In this document: positions 18,683-26,638 of the stretch, piece after piece
Numbering within the stretch: the stretch's first letter is position 1
Layout of the letters: the number at the start of each line of letters is the position of its first letter
Assembly (NCBI RefSeq): GCF_031157255.1
Contig: NZ_JAVIFX010000002.1
Span: forward strand, 208,179 to 272,178
Reading direction: 5' to 3'
Length of the DNA: 64,000 bases
Source: Bradyrhizobium sp. LHD-71
Lineage (GTDB): Bacteria; Pseudomonadota; Alphaproteobacteria; Rhizobiales; Xanthobacteraceae
Program-made: the position numbers and the translations under genes
Notes under the pieces: generated by a model
Seen by the model: only the letters and a program-made list of their open reading frames with translations
Told to the model about the DNA's origin: nothing
The model's database searches: none

Positions 18683-19258
18683 ATGAAGCATCCCGCAACG
18701 CGTGAACTGTACGACTACTGGGACAAGCAACGCGCCGGAGCGCCTGCGCCCGACCGTGGCGCGATGGAACCAGGCCCTATCCGCCATCTGATCGGCAACA
18801 CCTTTGTTGTCTCATGCGATCATCCCTCATGCTTTCCGCTGCGAGTCGCGGGCACGCGGGTCTGCGCGATGATCGGGCGCGATATCAAGGGTGATGATTT
18901 TCTCCACCTCTGGGCGCCGGCCAGCCGTCGCCAGGTCGAGGACTTCCTTTCCATCGCGACCGAAGAATGCCTCGCAACCGCCGCAGGCGTCACGGCTTTC
19001 ACCGACGAGCTGTCGCCGGTCCATCTGGAGTTGCTGCTCCTTCCCTTCGCGCCATCGATGCTCGCGCCGCAATGCGTCACTGGCTCGCTGGTGCCACTGA
19101 CGCTGCAGACGCAGTTCGAACGGTCCGGCCTGCACGATCTCTCGCTGACCAGTTGGCGACATGCCGGTCATCAGCCACGGACGCTGCGGCAACGCGCGGT
19201 GCGGCGACTCGCGCTTGCCAGAGGCTTCATGGCCTATGAGGGATTGCGCGGCGACTGA
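18683..19258 (+). CDS. PAS_5 domain protein
   Basis: A 191-residue protein of the PAS_5 (formerly DUF1447-like) family widespread in Rhizobiales. Characteristic parts are the N-terminal MKHPATRELYDYWDKQRAG, the middle FPLRVAGTRVCAMIGRDIKG and the later LELLLLPFAP. The PAS-like core probably binds a ligand or partner, but there is no effector domain. I chose the ATG that begins the MKHP block, since homologues start there; an upstream ATG gives 15 extra residues with no ribosome site. A CtrA site upstream suggests cell-cycle control. Confidence 0.8.
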   Translation: MKHPATRELYDYWDKQRAGAPAPDRGAMEPGPIRHLIGNTFVVSCDHPSCFPLRVAGTRVCAMIGRDIKGDDFLHLWAPASRRQVEDFLSIATEECLATAAGVTAFTDELSPVHLELLLLPFAPSMLAPQCVTGSLVPLTLQTQFERSGLHDLSLTSWRHAGHQPRTLRQRAVRRLALARGFMAYEGLRGD

Positions 19259-19323
19259 TCGCAGATTGCCGGCGCCGAGGGTCAGCGCGATCAGGCCCAC
19301 AACCCGGCCAGAGGAAACTCAGC

Positions 19324-19598
19324 ATGGTGGCAGCGTATCCGGCTCTTGGCCATGTCTACGAAGTGAGCTTCAGCGACTTCGGCTTTCGCTTCGACTTCCA
19401 GCATCCGCCAAACCGTTGGAGCATCGCGCAGAGACCGTACGCTACTCCGCCGTGCCGATCCGGCCCGATGTCTTCTAGTCTACTGGGCCGACGCCAATGG
19501 GGCGACGGTTGTGCATGTCGAGGCTTTCGAGAAGAAAATCGTCCATACCCAACGTCACGCTTCCCGAGCTGACCTCTGAATCGAAGCTATACGCCTAG
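19324..19598 (+). pseudogene. Decayed MoaF-like gene
   Basis: The remains of a small MoaF-related beta-barrel protein are spread over several frames. The first frame gives YPALGHVYEVSFSDFGFRFD, another ETVRYSAVPIRPDVF before a stop, another YWADANGATVVHVEAFEKK, and a last one NVTLPE. Adding one base near 19475 restores VF-L-VYW, and removing one C near 19550 restores HTNVTLP; a further disruption lies near 19420. At least three frame changes and an in-frame stop make it a pseudogene rather than a sequencing slip. Confidence 0.7.
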
Positions 19599-19701
19599 GA
19601 AGCTCAGCTACCTCGCGCGTGCAACCTGTAAACGCGCCGTTAACCCTGTCCGCCTTAGGGTCCCGGAGCATCGACGAAGCCGGTCAGCCGGTTGGGATGA
19701 A

Positions 19702-20319
19702 ATGGCGTTGGCACACAAATTTCCGCCGCCCACACCGGTTCGCGAAGAACGACGGCGCTTTCAACGCGTGAAGGTCCATCTGCTGGGGCGGTACATGCTT
19801 CAGGACCAGAGGGAATTCCCTTGCCAGGTGGTGAACATGTCGCCCGGCGGTCTTGCCATGTATGCTCCGGGCATCGGCGCGGTTGGCGAACGGGTTATCG
19901 CCTATCTCGATCACATCGGGCGCGTTGAAGGCAAGATCACCCGCCTGATCGACAATGGCTTTGCGATGACGGTTTCGGCCACGCCGCGCAAGCGCGACAA
20001 GCTCGCAGCACAGCTCACGTGGCTGGCCAACCGCGATATCCTGAATCTTCCCGAAGACCGTCGCCACGACCGCATCATCCCGCGCAACCCCAGCGGCTTG
20101 CTGACGCTCGAGGGCGGAAGCAAGGTACCCTGCCGGATCATCGACCTGTCACTCTCGGGGGCGGCCGTCAGCAGCACCACGCGTCCCGAGCTCGGAACGC
20201 TTCTCATGCTGGGACGTGTGCAGGCACGGGTGGTGCGCCATCTCGAGGAAGGCTTCGCGATCGAATTCCTTCACGCGCAACTTCCCGATACTGTCGAAGA
20301 TAGCGTCACCGCCAGGTAA
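19702..20319 (+). CDS. Double PilZ-domain protein
   Basis: Two PilZ-like halves. The first opens with REERRRFQRVKV and has VNMSPGGLAMY; the second opens with EDRRHDRIIPRN and has IDLSLSGAAVSS. These are the RxxxR and (D/N)xSxxG elements that clasp cyclic di-GMP. The first half keeps N rather than D before the S, which is tolerated. With 205 residues and no other domain, it is an adaptor that would report cyclic di-GMP levels to a partner. A GGDEF-EAL gene lies about 5 kb away. The partner is unknown. Confidence 0.88.
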   Translation: MALAHKFPPPTPVREERRRFQRVKVHLLGRYMLQDQREFPCQVVNMSPGGLAMYAPGIGAVGERVIAYLDHIGRVEGKITRLIDNGFAMTVSATPRKRDKLAAQLTWLANRDILNLPEDRRHDRIIPRNPSGLLTLEGGSKVPCRIIDLSLSGAAVSSTTRPELGTLLMLGRVQARVVRHLEEGFAIEFLHAQLPDTVEDSVTAR

Positions 20320-20650
20320 ACGGCGCCGCGGTTCGACCTCTTCCCTTCTCCATCCTATCCGGCGCTTCGCGAGCCCCTCGCCGCGCCACGGCATCTCTCG
20401 CTGGCAGCCTTCGTCGGTTAATCGCGAGAGCTGTAGTTGCATGCAACGCCAGGTTTTACGGCCTTTGCCGCGTTAATGCATAAAATTTGAATCAAATGCA
20501 GTTGTTTCGAATTTGATTCAAATTCGATTCAAGTATTCGTCGAATTAGCTTCAGTTTTTCCGAGTATTCGCTTCAATTGTACTTGGTCCGCTTAGCGGCA
20601 GCGCAAATGCTTTATGTGAATGATGTCCCCAACGAAAACAGGGGACTGCA
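20320..20650. other. AT-rich intergenic region before the LapG-like gene
   Basis: No gene is seen. The centre of the region is far richer in A and T than its surroundings and contains the palindrome and GANTC cluster listed separately. Likely a promoter-control region for the downstream peptidase gene. Confidence 0.5.
20484..20530. promoter_or_regulatory. AT-rich hairpin with three GANTC sites
   Basis: AATTTGAATCAAAT and ATTTGATTCAAATT form a perfect 14-base inverted repeat around 13 bases; each arm is itself nearly palindromic. GANTC, the recognition sequence of the alphaproteobacterial cell-cycle methylase CcrM, occurs three times (at 20489, 20515 and 20526). It lies 120-160 bases upstream of the LapG-like gene. 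A role in CcrM/GcrA-type regulation is plausible but unproven. Confidence 0.45.
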
Positions 20651-21271
20651 ATGTCACTTCGGGGACAGGGGATTTGGACCGCGCTGGTCGCGCTGGTCGC
20701 GCTGATGGCGCTGACAGGTGCGGCAAGTGCAAGCGAGCGAGCGATCTACGCAAGTATCGGCGAAACCTCACGTGCGCCGATCGGATGGGTGGAGTTTTGC
20801 GCGGACAATCCAAGGGACTGCCGGCTCGAAACATCGCAACCGCGCGATATCGTGATGACGCAGAGCGCATGGAAGGACCTGGTTCGGATCAACCGCTGGG
20901 TCAACGAAACGATCAAGCCGATGACGGACCAGGAACACTGGGGCATCGTCGAGCGCTGGTCTTATCCGACTGACGGCTATGGCGACTGCGAGGACTACGT
21001 CCTGCTGAAGCGCAAGATGCTGATCGAGGCAGGATGGCCGCTCGAGGCGCTGCTCGTCACCGTGGTGCGGGACAAGAAGGGCGACGGACACGCAGTGCTG
21101 ACGGTGAAATCCGACAAAGGCGAGTTCATTCTCGACAATCAGAATGAAAGCGTCCTGTCGTGGCAGGACACCGGCTACCGCTTCGTCAAGCGCCAGTCGC
21201 AGATCGATCAGAATATGTGGGTTGCACTCGGCGATGCCCGCCCGAATGTCGCCACCGCAAGCTCCCGCTGA
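20651..21271 (+). CDS. Transglutaminase-like cysteine peptidase (BTLCP, LapG-like)
   Basis: A signal peptide (ending near residue 28) precedes a bacterial transglutaminase-like cysteine proteinase domain. The triad is visible: C113 in YGDCEDYVLLK, H147 in GDGHAVLTV and D162 in FILDNQNE. The best studied relative, LapG, cleaves large surface adhesins in the periplasm under control of cyclic di-GMP through LapD. No lapD or adhesin gene lies in the window, so the equivalence is by family only. GGGGA precedes the ATG, and a strong terminator follows. Confidence 0.9.
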   Translation: MSLRGQGIWTALVALVALMALTGAASASERAIYASIGETSRAPIGWVEFCADNPRDCRLETSQPRDIVMTQSAWKDLVRINRWVNETIKPMTDQEHWGIVERWSYPTDGYGDCEDYVLLKRKMLIEAGWPLEALLVTVVRDKKGDGHAVLTVKSDKGEFILDNQNESVLSWQDTGYRFVKRQSQIDQNMWVALGDARPNVATASSR

Positions 21272-21347
21272 TGAATTCAACGAAGAGGAATACGCAACCG
21301 CGATCCGGTCACATCCCCACCCCTCCCCGTCCCAGACCGGTTCGCGC

Positions 21348-21385
21348 GCGGCCGAGCTCCCCCAGGCTCGGCCGCACCCCTTTTT
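21348..21385 (+). terminator. Rho-independent terminator
   Basis: GCGGCCGAGC pairs perfectly with GCTCGGCCGC around an eight-base loop, followed shortly by TTTTT. It ends the rightward peptidase transcript, before the convergent hydrolase gene. Confidence 0.8.
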
Positions 21386-21403
21386 GATCGCGAGATTCGG
21401 CTG

Positions 21404-22255
21404 CTACGCGCCGCTCGCTACTCGTCCAACCCAGTCGCGCAGCGCTACAGCTGCGCCATCGTAAGCCAGAATGCCGTGGTCGGCGTCGGGGATCGGATAC
21501 ATTTCCGACTGCATGATCGCCTTGTGGAGCGCCTCGCCCCAGGCATAGGGGACGACCCGATCCGCAGTGCCGTGAATGATGCAGACGGGCATCTTCAGCT
21601 CAGCCAGCCTTGGCGTGCAGTCGACGCCGAGATAGGCCTCGTAGTTTCTAATCTCGCCCACGGAATAGCGATACAGATCGTCGTCCGAGACGGTTCGCAG
21701 CGCGGCCGCCAGCTTCGCCTGCCGCGCGATCTCCGCCGCATCGTTGGAGTCGCTCGCAGCCGACACGCGGAGCGACTGCTTGCGCGCTTCGAACACGGTC
21801 CTGTCGCCCTCCGAGCGGCTACGCTGCACCAGTTCAAGCCGTGTCTTTCCCTGCGGACGCTCAAGAGAGGCCAAGTTGGCGCCGGTGTTTGGAAGGCACA
21901 GCGCGATGACGCGCTCGGGCCTCGATAGCGCGATCTCCAATGCGATCGGCCCGCCGGCCGATGTGCCGACGATGACCGCCCTCCCCAGTCCGAGGTGGTC
22001 CAGGACGCCGAGCGCGTCATCTGCCAGTGTGGCAAGCGTGTAATGCGCGTCAGTGTAGTCCGAAAGACCGGCGTTGCGGCGGTCGTAGAGGATCGTCTGC
22101 ACCTTGTCGCGCGGCAGGATGGCCTTCATCGGATGGTTCTGCGGAGCGAGCGTGGTTGGCGCTCCGCCGTAACCGCCGTGTATGAACAGCAGCGGCATAC
22201 CTTCCCCAACGCTCTCCCAGAACAGCCGGATTCCATTGACAGTTGCAAACGGCAT
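21404..22255 (-). CDS. Alpha/beta hydrolase
   Basis: A 283-residue cytoplasmic hydrolase. LLFIHGGYGG gives the oxyanion region, VIVGTSAGGPIALE the nucleophile elbow with serine 99, CIIHGTADRVVPY the acidic residue region and DADHGILAYDG the histidine. It resembles small esterases or epoxide hydrolases; the substrate is unknown. Nothing in the flanks indicates a pathway. Confidence 0.88.
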   Translation of the reverse strand: MPFATVNGIRLFWESVGEGMPLLFIHGGYGGAPTTLAPQNHPMKAILPRDKVQTILYDRRNAGLSDYTDAHYTLATLADDALGVLDHLGLGRAVIVGTSAGGPIALEIALSRPERVIALCLPNTGANLASLERPQGKTRLELVQRSRSEGDRTVFEARKQSLRVSAASDSNDAAEIARQAKLAAALRTVSDDDLYRYSVGEIRNYEAYLGVDCTPRLAELKMPVCIIHGTADRVVPYAWGEALHKAIMQSEMYPIPDADHGILAYDGAAVALRDWVGRVASGA

Positions 22256-22550
22256 CGCAGCCTCCCCTGGCTTTCAGCAATATTCGTCGTTGTCTGGTTT
22301 AATGTCTTCGATCGCCCGTTGAATCAGCGCAACCTGCGCAATCCGCTTTGCCTGGCGCTGTCGTTGTTTCACGAACTGCGGCACACCGTTCGTCGTTCCG
22401 GTATGCGGTCGGCAAAGACAGCGCCGTCGTGGCTGCGAGTGCCCGTATCGGCGCCGCCTATTCAGGCCGGCTTGCATCGCATGTCGAAGATCACGCGATA
22501 AAGATCAGCTTTGTCTGGCGATTTGACGACAACACGCTGCCGGGCCGACA
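22256..22550. other. Intergenic region, nothing recognised
   Basis: About 295 bases between the hydrolase and the gamma carbonic anhydrase genes. Frames crossing it carry no domain or ribosome site. I see no hairpin or repeat. Confidence 0.4.
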
Positions 22551-23081
22551 TCAACCAACCTTCTTCAGACCGGCCTTGAAACGCTTACTGTTCTGCACAT
22601 ACCGCGGCGCGCCACGCGTCAATTGCGCGACCTGCTCCGCCGTCAGCGTGCGCACGGCCTTGGCGGGCGCGCCGATGATCAGCGAGTTCTCTGGAAATTC
22701 CTTGTCCTCGGTGACGATCGCTCCGGCCCCAATCACACTTCCTTTGCGGATTCGCGCGCCGTTCATGACGATCGCGCCCATGCCGACCAGCGCGCCGTCC
22801 TCGATGATGCAACCGTGCAGGATGACATTGTGGCCGATGGTGCAGTTCTTGCCGACGACGAGAGGCTTGCCGGGGTCGGTGTGGCAGACAGTGTTTTCCT
22901 GTATGTTCGAGCCCTCGCCGATTTCGATCCATTCATTGTCGCCGCGCAGCACGCTGCCGAACCAGACGCTGGCATCCTTCTTCAGCCGCACCTTGCCGAT
23001 CAGCACTGCATTGTCGGCGACGAAATAGTCTCCGTCGGCGGGAAGTTCGGGCGCCTGCCCGTCGAGTTCGTAAAGTGCCAT
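22551..23081 (-). CDS. Gamma-class carbonic anhydrase family protein
   Basis: A left-handed beta-helix built of hexapeptide repeats, for example NCTIGHNVILHGCIIEDGAL and VIGAGAIVTEDKEF. Family zinc-site histidines appear in VCHTDPG, TIGHNVILHG. Typical length (176 residues). It may hydrate carbon dioxide or serve as a YrdA/PaaY-like thioesterase-related scaffold; family members are often of uncertain activity. The start was set at the ATG with AAGGACAAGG upstream, which begins MALYELDG; the frame is open 17 codons further. Confidence 0.9.
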   Translation of the reverse strand: MALYELDGQAPELPADGDYFVADNAVLIGKVRLKKDASVWFGSVLRGDNEWIEIGEGSNIQENTVCHTDPGKPLVVGKNCTIGHNVILHGCIIEDGALVGMGAIVMNGARIRKGSVIGAGAIVTEDKEFPENSLIIGAPAKAVRTLTAEQVAQLTRGAPRYVQNSKRFKAGLKKVG

Positions 23082-23178
23082 GCCTTGTCCTTGGGAACAT
23101 TGTTCTTGAAAGCGACACGCCGAGTTTGCCACGAAATCTCCGCGGTTGGCGAGATCGGTCGACCTATATTCCGAGATA

Positions 23179-23790
23179 TCAGGCCTTTACGGCCGTCACA
23201 TGCAGGAACGTGCGCGGCACGCCGTCGTAGCCGCCGCCGGCGGCCTCTTCCATCGTCACGGTGGCCCAATCGCCTGCTTGCTTGTAGGCCGCTGCCAGTT
23301 TCTCGCGTGACGGAAAGTTGTAATAGCGGCCAAGGCTGTCACGGTCTCCGCCGTCACCCATCTTGTAGCTCGCATAGAAGCGGCCGCCGCCTCGCAGGGC
23401 GGCATGGACGTTCGTTAGCACGTCGGCCAGTCGGTCGGCCGGAACGTGCAACAGGCACGCACTTGCCCACACCGCGTCAAAGGCGGCGCGCTCGTCGAGA
23501 TCCTCGAAACGCAGAATCTTGACGGGCTGTCCCAGTCGTCGCTCCGCTTCGCGCGCGAGGCCCGGCGAGCCATCGGTCGGCGTCACGTCGAAGCCTGCGC
23601 GGATCATCGCTTCGGAATCCTGTCCGCCACCGCAGCCGAGTTCGAGAATTTTCGCGCCGGGAGCGAGACTGGTCAGGAACTGTTCGAGACGCTTGTTGCG
23701 CTCCGGCTTCGGACGCACCGCGTAATTCTTTGCCTCTCGATCATAGAACGCGAGCGTCTCGGGATCGTGCGCGGCGCCTTTGTTTGACAT
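23179..23790 (-). CDS. Class I SAM-dependent methyltransferase
   Basis: Motif I for SAM binding is ILELGCGGGQDSEAMI, with the acidic residue of motif II in VTPTDGSPGLA and motif post-II in FDAVWASACLLHVP. The rest fits a small UbiE/tellurite-resistance-like methyltransferase of 203 residues. The acceptor is unknown. The start was placed at the ATG beginning MSNKGAAHDPE; 13 more codons are open upstream but look unlike the family. It follows a small membrane-protein gene on the same strand. Confidence 0.9.
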   Translation of the reverse strand: MSNKGAAHDPETLAFYDREAKNYAVRPKPERNKRLEQFLTSLAPGAKILELGCGGGQDSEAMIRAGFDVTPTDGSPGLAREAERRLGQPVKILRFEDLDERAAFDAVWASACLLHVPADRLADVLTNVHAALRGGGRFYASYKMGDGGDRDSLGRYYNFPSREKLAAAYKQAGDWATVTMEEAAGGGYDGVPRTFLHVTAVKA

Positions 23791-23858
23791 GAATGACGAC
23801 CCACATGCTGGTAAGCGGGCCGGCGGCATTTGCCGCCAGCCGGAACGTCGATGTCCGC

Positions 23859-24188
23859 TTAAGCGAGCAAGCCGACCGCTTGCAACAACATCACGAAGAA
23901 GGTGCCGGACATTCCGCTCCAGAAACCGGCCAGCACGCTCGCAAGCATGACGAACTCGACGCGTCGATTGTCGGTCCTGCGGCCGCGCACGGTGTTGCGC
24001 ATGATGATGAAAGGCGCGGCGAACACCAAGAAAGGAACCGCGGCGAAGGCCTGTGGGCCTGGCCCCTGGGCGAGCAGTCCAAAACCGGCGGGCCGCTGCG
24101 CGAACGCCTGATAGGCGCTGACCAGCGCCCCCGCCAGCGCAAAACCAATGCCGACGGCGATGAAGGACTGCAATGTTTCAGGGGGCAT
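23859..24188 (-). CDS. Small hypothetical membrane protein
   Basis: Three hydrophobic segments: the N-terminal FIAVGIGFALAGALVSAYQA, then FAAVPFLVFAAPFIIM, and the C-terminal GFWSGMSGTFFVMLLQ. Between the last two lies a positively charged loop, RNTVRGRRTDNRR, which should face the cytoplasm. I do not recognise a characterised family, although similar small proteins occur in Rhizobiales genomes. A perfect CtrA-type site stands about 75 bases upstream, suggesting cell-cycle or envelope-related expression. Confidence 0.7.
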   Translation of the reverse strand: MPPETLQSFIAVGIGFALAGALVSAYQAFAQRPAGFGLLAQGPGPQAFAAVPFLVFAAPFIIMRNTVRGRRTDNRRVEFVMLASVLAGFWSGMSGTFFVMLLQAVGLLA

Positions 24189-24259
24189 CCGAACTCACGC
24201 GGTACAAACAGGATCTGGAAAACGCTTCGCAGAAGGTCACCCCGTGCGCCAGCGCATCC

Positions 24260-24275
24260 TTAAAAAAAGGTTAAC
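24260..24275. promoter_or_regulatory. Perfect CtrA-type site TTAA-N7-TTAAC
   Basis: TTAA, AAAAAGG, TTAAC: an exact extended CtrA site. It is 72-87 bases upstream of the leftward small membrane-protein gene, a typical promoter distance, and about 290 bases from the rightward gene. Confidence 0.55.
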
Positions 24276-24377
24276 ATGGCTGGGGGGCGTTTCAAACGTG
24301 TGACTTAAACCTGTCGTACGATCGTCTGCTCGCGCCTCCGACGAAACGGTTCGCGTGCGATACTCGTGTCCTGTTTC

Positions 24378-24421
24378 TGACGCTCGCATCACCTCGCCGC
24401 GAGGCCTCCGTGCGAGCGTCA
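24378..24421. repeat. Hairpin element 1
   Basis: TGACGCTCGCA pairs with TGCGAGCGTCA (11 bases, perfect) around a 22-base loop. The loop itself contains a second hairpin, CCTCG-CCG-CGAGG, giving a nested structure. It lies in a 369-base gene-free stretch. Confidence 0.6.
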
Positions 24422-24442
24422 AAACAAAAATACCCTACCAAC

Positions 24443-24518
24443 TTTATGATTCTAGTACACTTTTCGGATTTGACGTTCGTACGCAGGACTTGCGGCAAAT
24501 GGTGGTACGAACGTCAAA
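24443..24518. repeat. Dispersed element: TTTATGATTCTAGT box plus hairpin
   Basis: The 14-base box TTTATGATTCTAGT begins this element and recurs at 63963-63976 near the window's end. It is followed by TTTGACGTTCGTAC, a 22-base loop, and the perfect complement GTACGAACGTCAAA. Likely a member of a genome-wide intergenic repeat family. Confidence 0.6.
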
Positions 24519-24557
24519 CCCAGCGCGCACCAGCCGCTGATTCGACACGCAATTGCC

Positions 24558-25265
24558 ATGAAACCCCGCTCTTCCCCGCCCCGACCCACGCCGCTTGGCA
24601 ACCGCTCGCGCTCGAGCCTGGGACCGCTCGGTCTCTCGTCGCTCGTCAGCGGCGCGATGCTGGCACTCGTCATCTACCTGTTGTGGCCGACGTGGCGCGC
24701 GACAACGCCAAAGGACCCGGAACGCCTGCCGATCACCGTCGGCAGCGCCCTGTTCAACGTGCCGGCGAACGCCATCCGCATGCATATGCAGCGCCGCGCA
24801 GGGCCGCAGGAGCGGATCGATTTGGCGTTCGACTATCCCTCGCTTGCGCCGCCGACGCCGCAGCCACACGTGACCGCGGAGACCGTCGAGGCCAAACCGA
24901 TCGCGGCCGACCGCATCTTCCTGTCGATCGCCGCCGATGGCGACGTCGTCACGCCGACGGAGCGCGCCCGCACGATTTACCCACGTTATGTCGAGGCAGA
25001 GGCCAAGACGCGCGACGGCCTCATCGGCCGCGCATTCCGTGACAGTTCACCCTATCGCGACGAGGATCTCTTCACGGCCGAACAGCCGCCCTTCGTCAGC
25101 CGCTGCACACGCGACGCGATGACGCCCGGCGTGTGCTTGAGCGAACGACGGGTCGACGGCGCGCATCTGACCTTTCGTTTTCCACGAAGCTGGCTGTCAG
25201 ACTGGCGCCAGGTCGCCGCGTCGATGGACAAGCTCGTCGAGCAGATGCAGAGCAAGACGAACTAG
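24558..25265 (+). CDS. Hypothetical single-pass membrane protein
   Basis: A cytoplasmic basic tail of about 28 residues is followed by one membrane helix (LVSGAMLALVIYLLWP) and a periplasmic domain of about 185 residues with no recognised family. That domain contains a pair of cysteines (SRCTRDAMTPGVCLSERR) that could form a disulfide, and ends FPRSWLSDWRQVAASMDKLV. Similar single-copy proteins seem common in Bradyrhizobium relatives; the function is unknown. It converges on the DUF3126 gene. Confidence 0.72.
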   Translation: MKPRSSPPRPTPLGNRSRSSLGPLGLSSLVSGAMLALVIYLLWPTWRATTPKDPERLPITVGSALFNVPANAIRMHMQRRAGPQERIDLAFDYPSLAPPTPQPHVTAETVEAKPIAADRIFLSIAADGDVVTPTERARTIYPRYVEAEAKTRDGLIGRAFRDSSPYRDEDLFTAEQPPFVSRCTRDAMTPGVCLSERRVDGAHLTFRFPRSWLSDWRQVAASMDKLVEQMQSKTN

Positions 25266-25281
25266 CGCGACTGCGATCGTC

Positions 25282-25497
25282 TCAGCCCTCGTCGAGGTCG
25301 GTCTCGAGGATCGCCATCTGAAACTGATAGGAGCGATCGTCGTCTTCGTCGTCGACGAACAGCACGCCGACAAACTCCTCACCGATATAGACCTCGGCGG
25401 AATCATCCTTCTTCGGCCGCGGCACCACGCGGATCTTCTGGTTGCCGAACAACCGCTTCAAATAGGTATCGAGTTTCCTGACTTCCTGAACGTCCAC
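25282..25497 (-). CDS. DUF3126 family protein
   Basis: A 71-residue acidic protein. VRKLDTYLKRLFGN, followed by EEFVGVLFVDDEDDDRSYQF, is the DUF3126 pattern, a small alphaproteobacterial family of unknown function. The GTG start is supported by GGGAGA six bases upstream and matches the family length; 17 more codons are open upstream. It is expressed in the same direction as cysE, which follows after about 110 bases... in the direction of transcription cysE lies upstream-independent, so cotranscription is not clear. Confidence 0.82.
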   Translation of the reverse strand: MDVQEVRKLDTYLKRLFGNQKIRVVPRPKKDDSAEVYIGEEFVGVLFVDDEDDDRSYQFQMAILETDLDEG

Positions 25498-25605
25498 AGC
25501 CGTCTCCCGGTCCGGTCGCGCCGCAGCGCACGGAATTGTTGCGGCCAACCTTTATTGCGTGTCGTGCTTGAGCGCCAGACCCAAACGGCGGGAATTGGAC
25601 CGGAT

Positions 25606-26427
25606 TTACTCGCCGCCGTTCAGCATCTGGTCCATGGTTCGCGACGGCTCAGCGCAGCCCGCGGCGCCGACCACCCTGGCGGGAACGCCGGCGACTGTCA
25701 CGTTATTCGGAACAGGTTTCACGACCACCGAACCCGCGGCAATGCGGGCGCAATGGCCAACCTTGATGTTGCCGAGGATCTTCGCGCCGGCGCCGATCAT
25801 CACGCCGCGGCCGATTTTCGGATGCCGATCCTCATTCTCCTTGCCGGTGCCGCCGAGCGTCACGCCGTGCAGGATCGACACGTCGTCCTCGACGACGGCA
25901 GTCTCGCCCATGACGAAGCCTGTGGCGTGATCCAGGAAGATGCCGCGGCCCATCTTCGCCGCCGGATTGATATCGACCTGGAAAATCGCCGACGATCGGC
26001 TTTGCAGGTAGTAGGCGAAATCCTTGCGGCCCTTGTGCCACAGCCAGTGCGCCAGACGATGCGTCTGAATGGCGTGGAAACCCTTGAAATAGAGCAGCGG
26101 ATCGATGAAGCGCGAAGTGGCGGGGTCGCGGTCATAGACAGCCACCATGTCTGCGCGAAACGCGTTGCCCAGATCCGGGTCATCGCGCAACGCGTCTTGA
26201 TACGCCTTGCGGATCATATCGCCTGACAGCTCCGGATGATCCAGCCGCTCGGCGACACGATGAACGATCGAATCCTCCAGTCGCTCGTGGTGCAGCACCG
26301 CCGAGTAGATGAAGGTCGCGAGCTCCGGCTCGCGCCGAACAATTTCTTCCGCTTCCTGCCGGACATGCGCCCAGACTGGATCGAGCTTGCTTAAGGCGGA
26401 TTGAGGATCGAGTTGGGTCTTTGGCAT
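25606..26427 (-). CDS. cysE: Serine O-acetyltransferase
   Basis: Acetylates L-serine with acetyl-CoA, the first step of cysteine synthesis. The N-terminal helical domain (about 1-150) includes FRADMVAVYDRDPATSRFID; the left-handed beta-helix follows with FLDHATGFVMGETAVVEDD, the catalytic HATG histidine, and GVTLGGTGKENEDRHPKIG. The C-terminus ends as the family's regulatory tail. I chose the ATG that begins MPKTQLDPQ because GGGA stands nearby and homologues begin there; two earlier ATG codons are open. No other cysteine gene adjoins it. Confidence 0.95.
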   Translation of the reverse strand: MPKTQLDPQSALSKLDPVWAHVRQEAEEIVRREPELATFIYSAVLHHERLEDSIVHRVAERLDHPELSGDMIRKAYQDALRDDPDLGNAFRADMVAVYDRDPATSRFIDPLLYFKGFHAIQTHRLAHWLWHKGRKDFAYYLQSRSSAIFQVDINPAAKMGRGIFLDHATGFVMGETAVVEDDVSILHGVTLGGTGKENEDRHPKIGRGVMIGAGAKILGNIKVGHCARIAAGSVVVKPVPNNVTVAGVPARVVGAAGCAEPSRTMDQMLNGGE

Positions 26428-26638
26428 CCGTGTTGTCCCGGCAGTTCCCATGAAACTGATCATACCACATAGTGCGCCGCCGCAAGGCCGCAATGACCAT
26501 CAAGCCCATGCTTTGGGTAAAGATATGCCACTGTCATGTTTGGCTGTAGCGGGCACGCGCTTCCACCAACTTGTCAGCAGAATCAAACGCTTGTCTCTAG
26601 GATCGAACGCCTCGTATCGCCGCAGCAACGCCTGCGGC

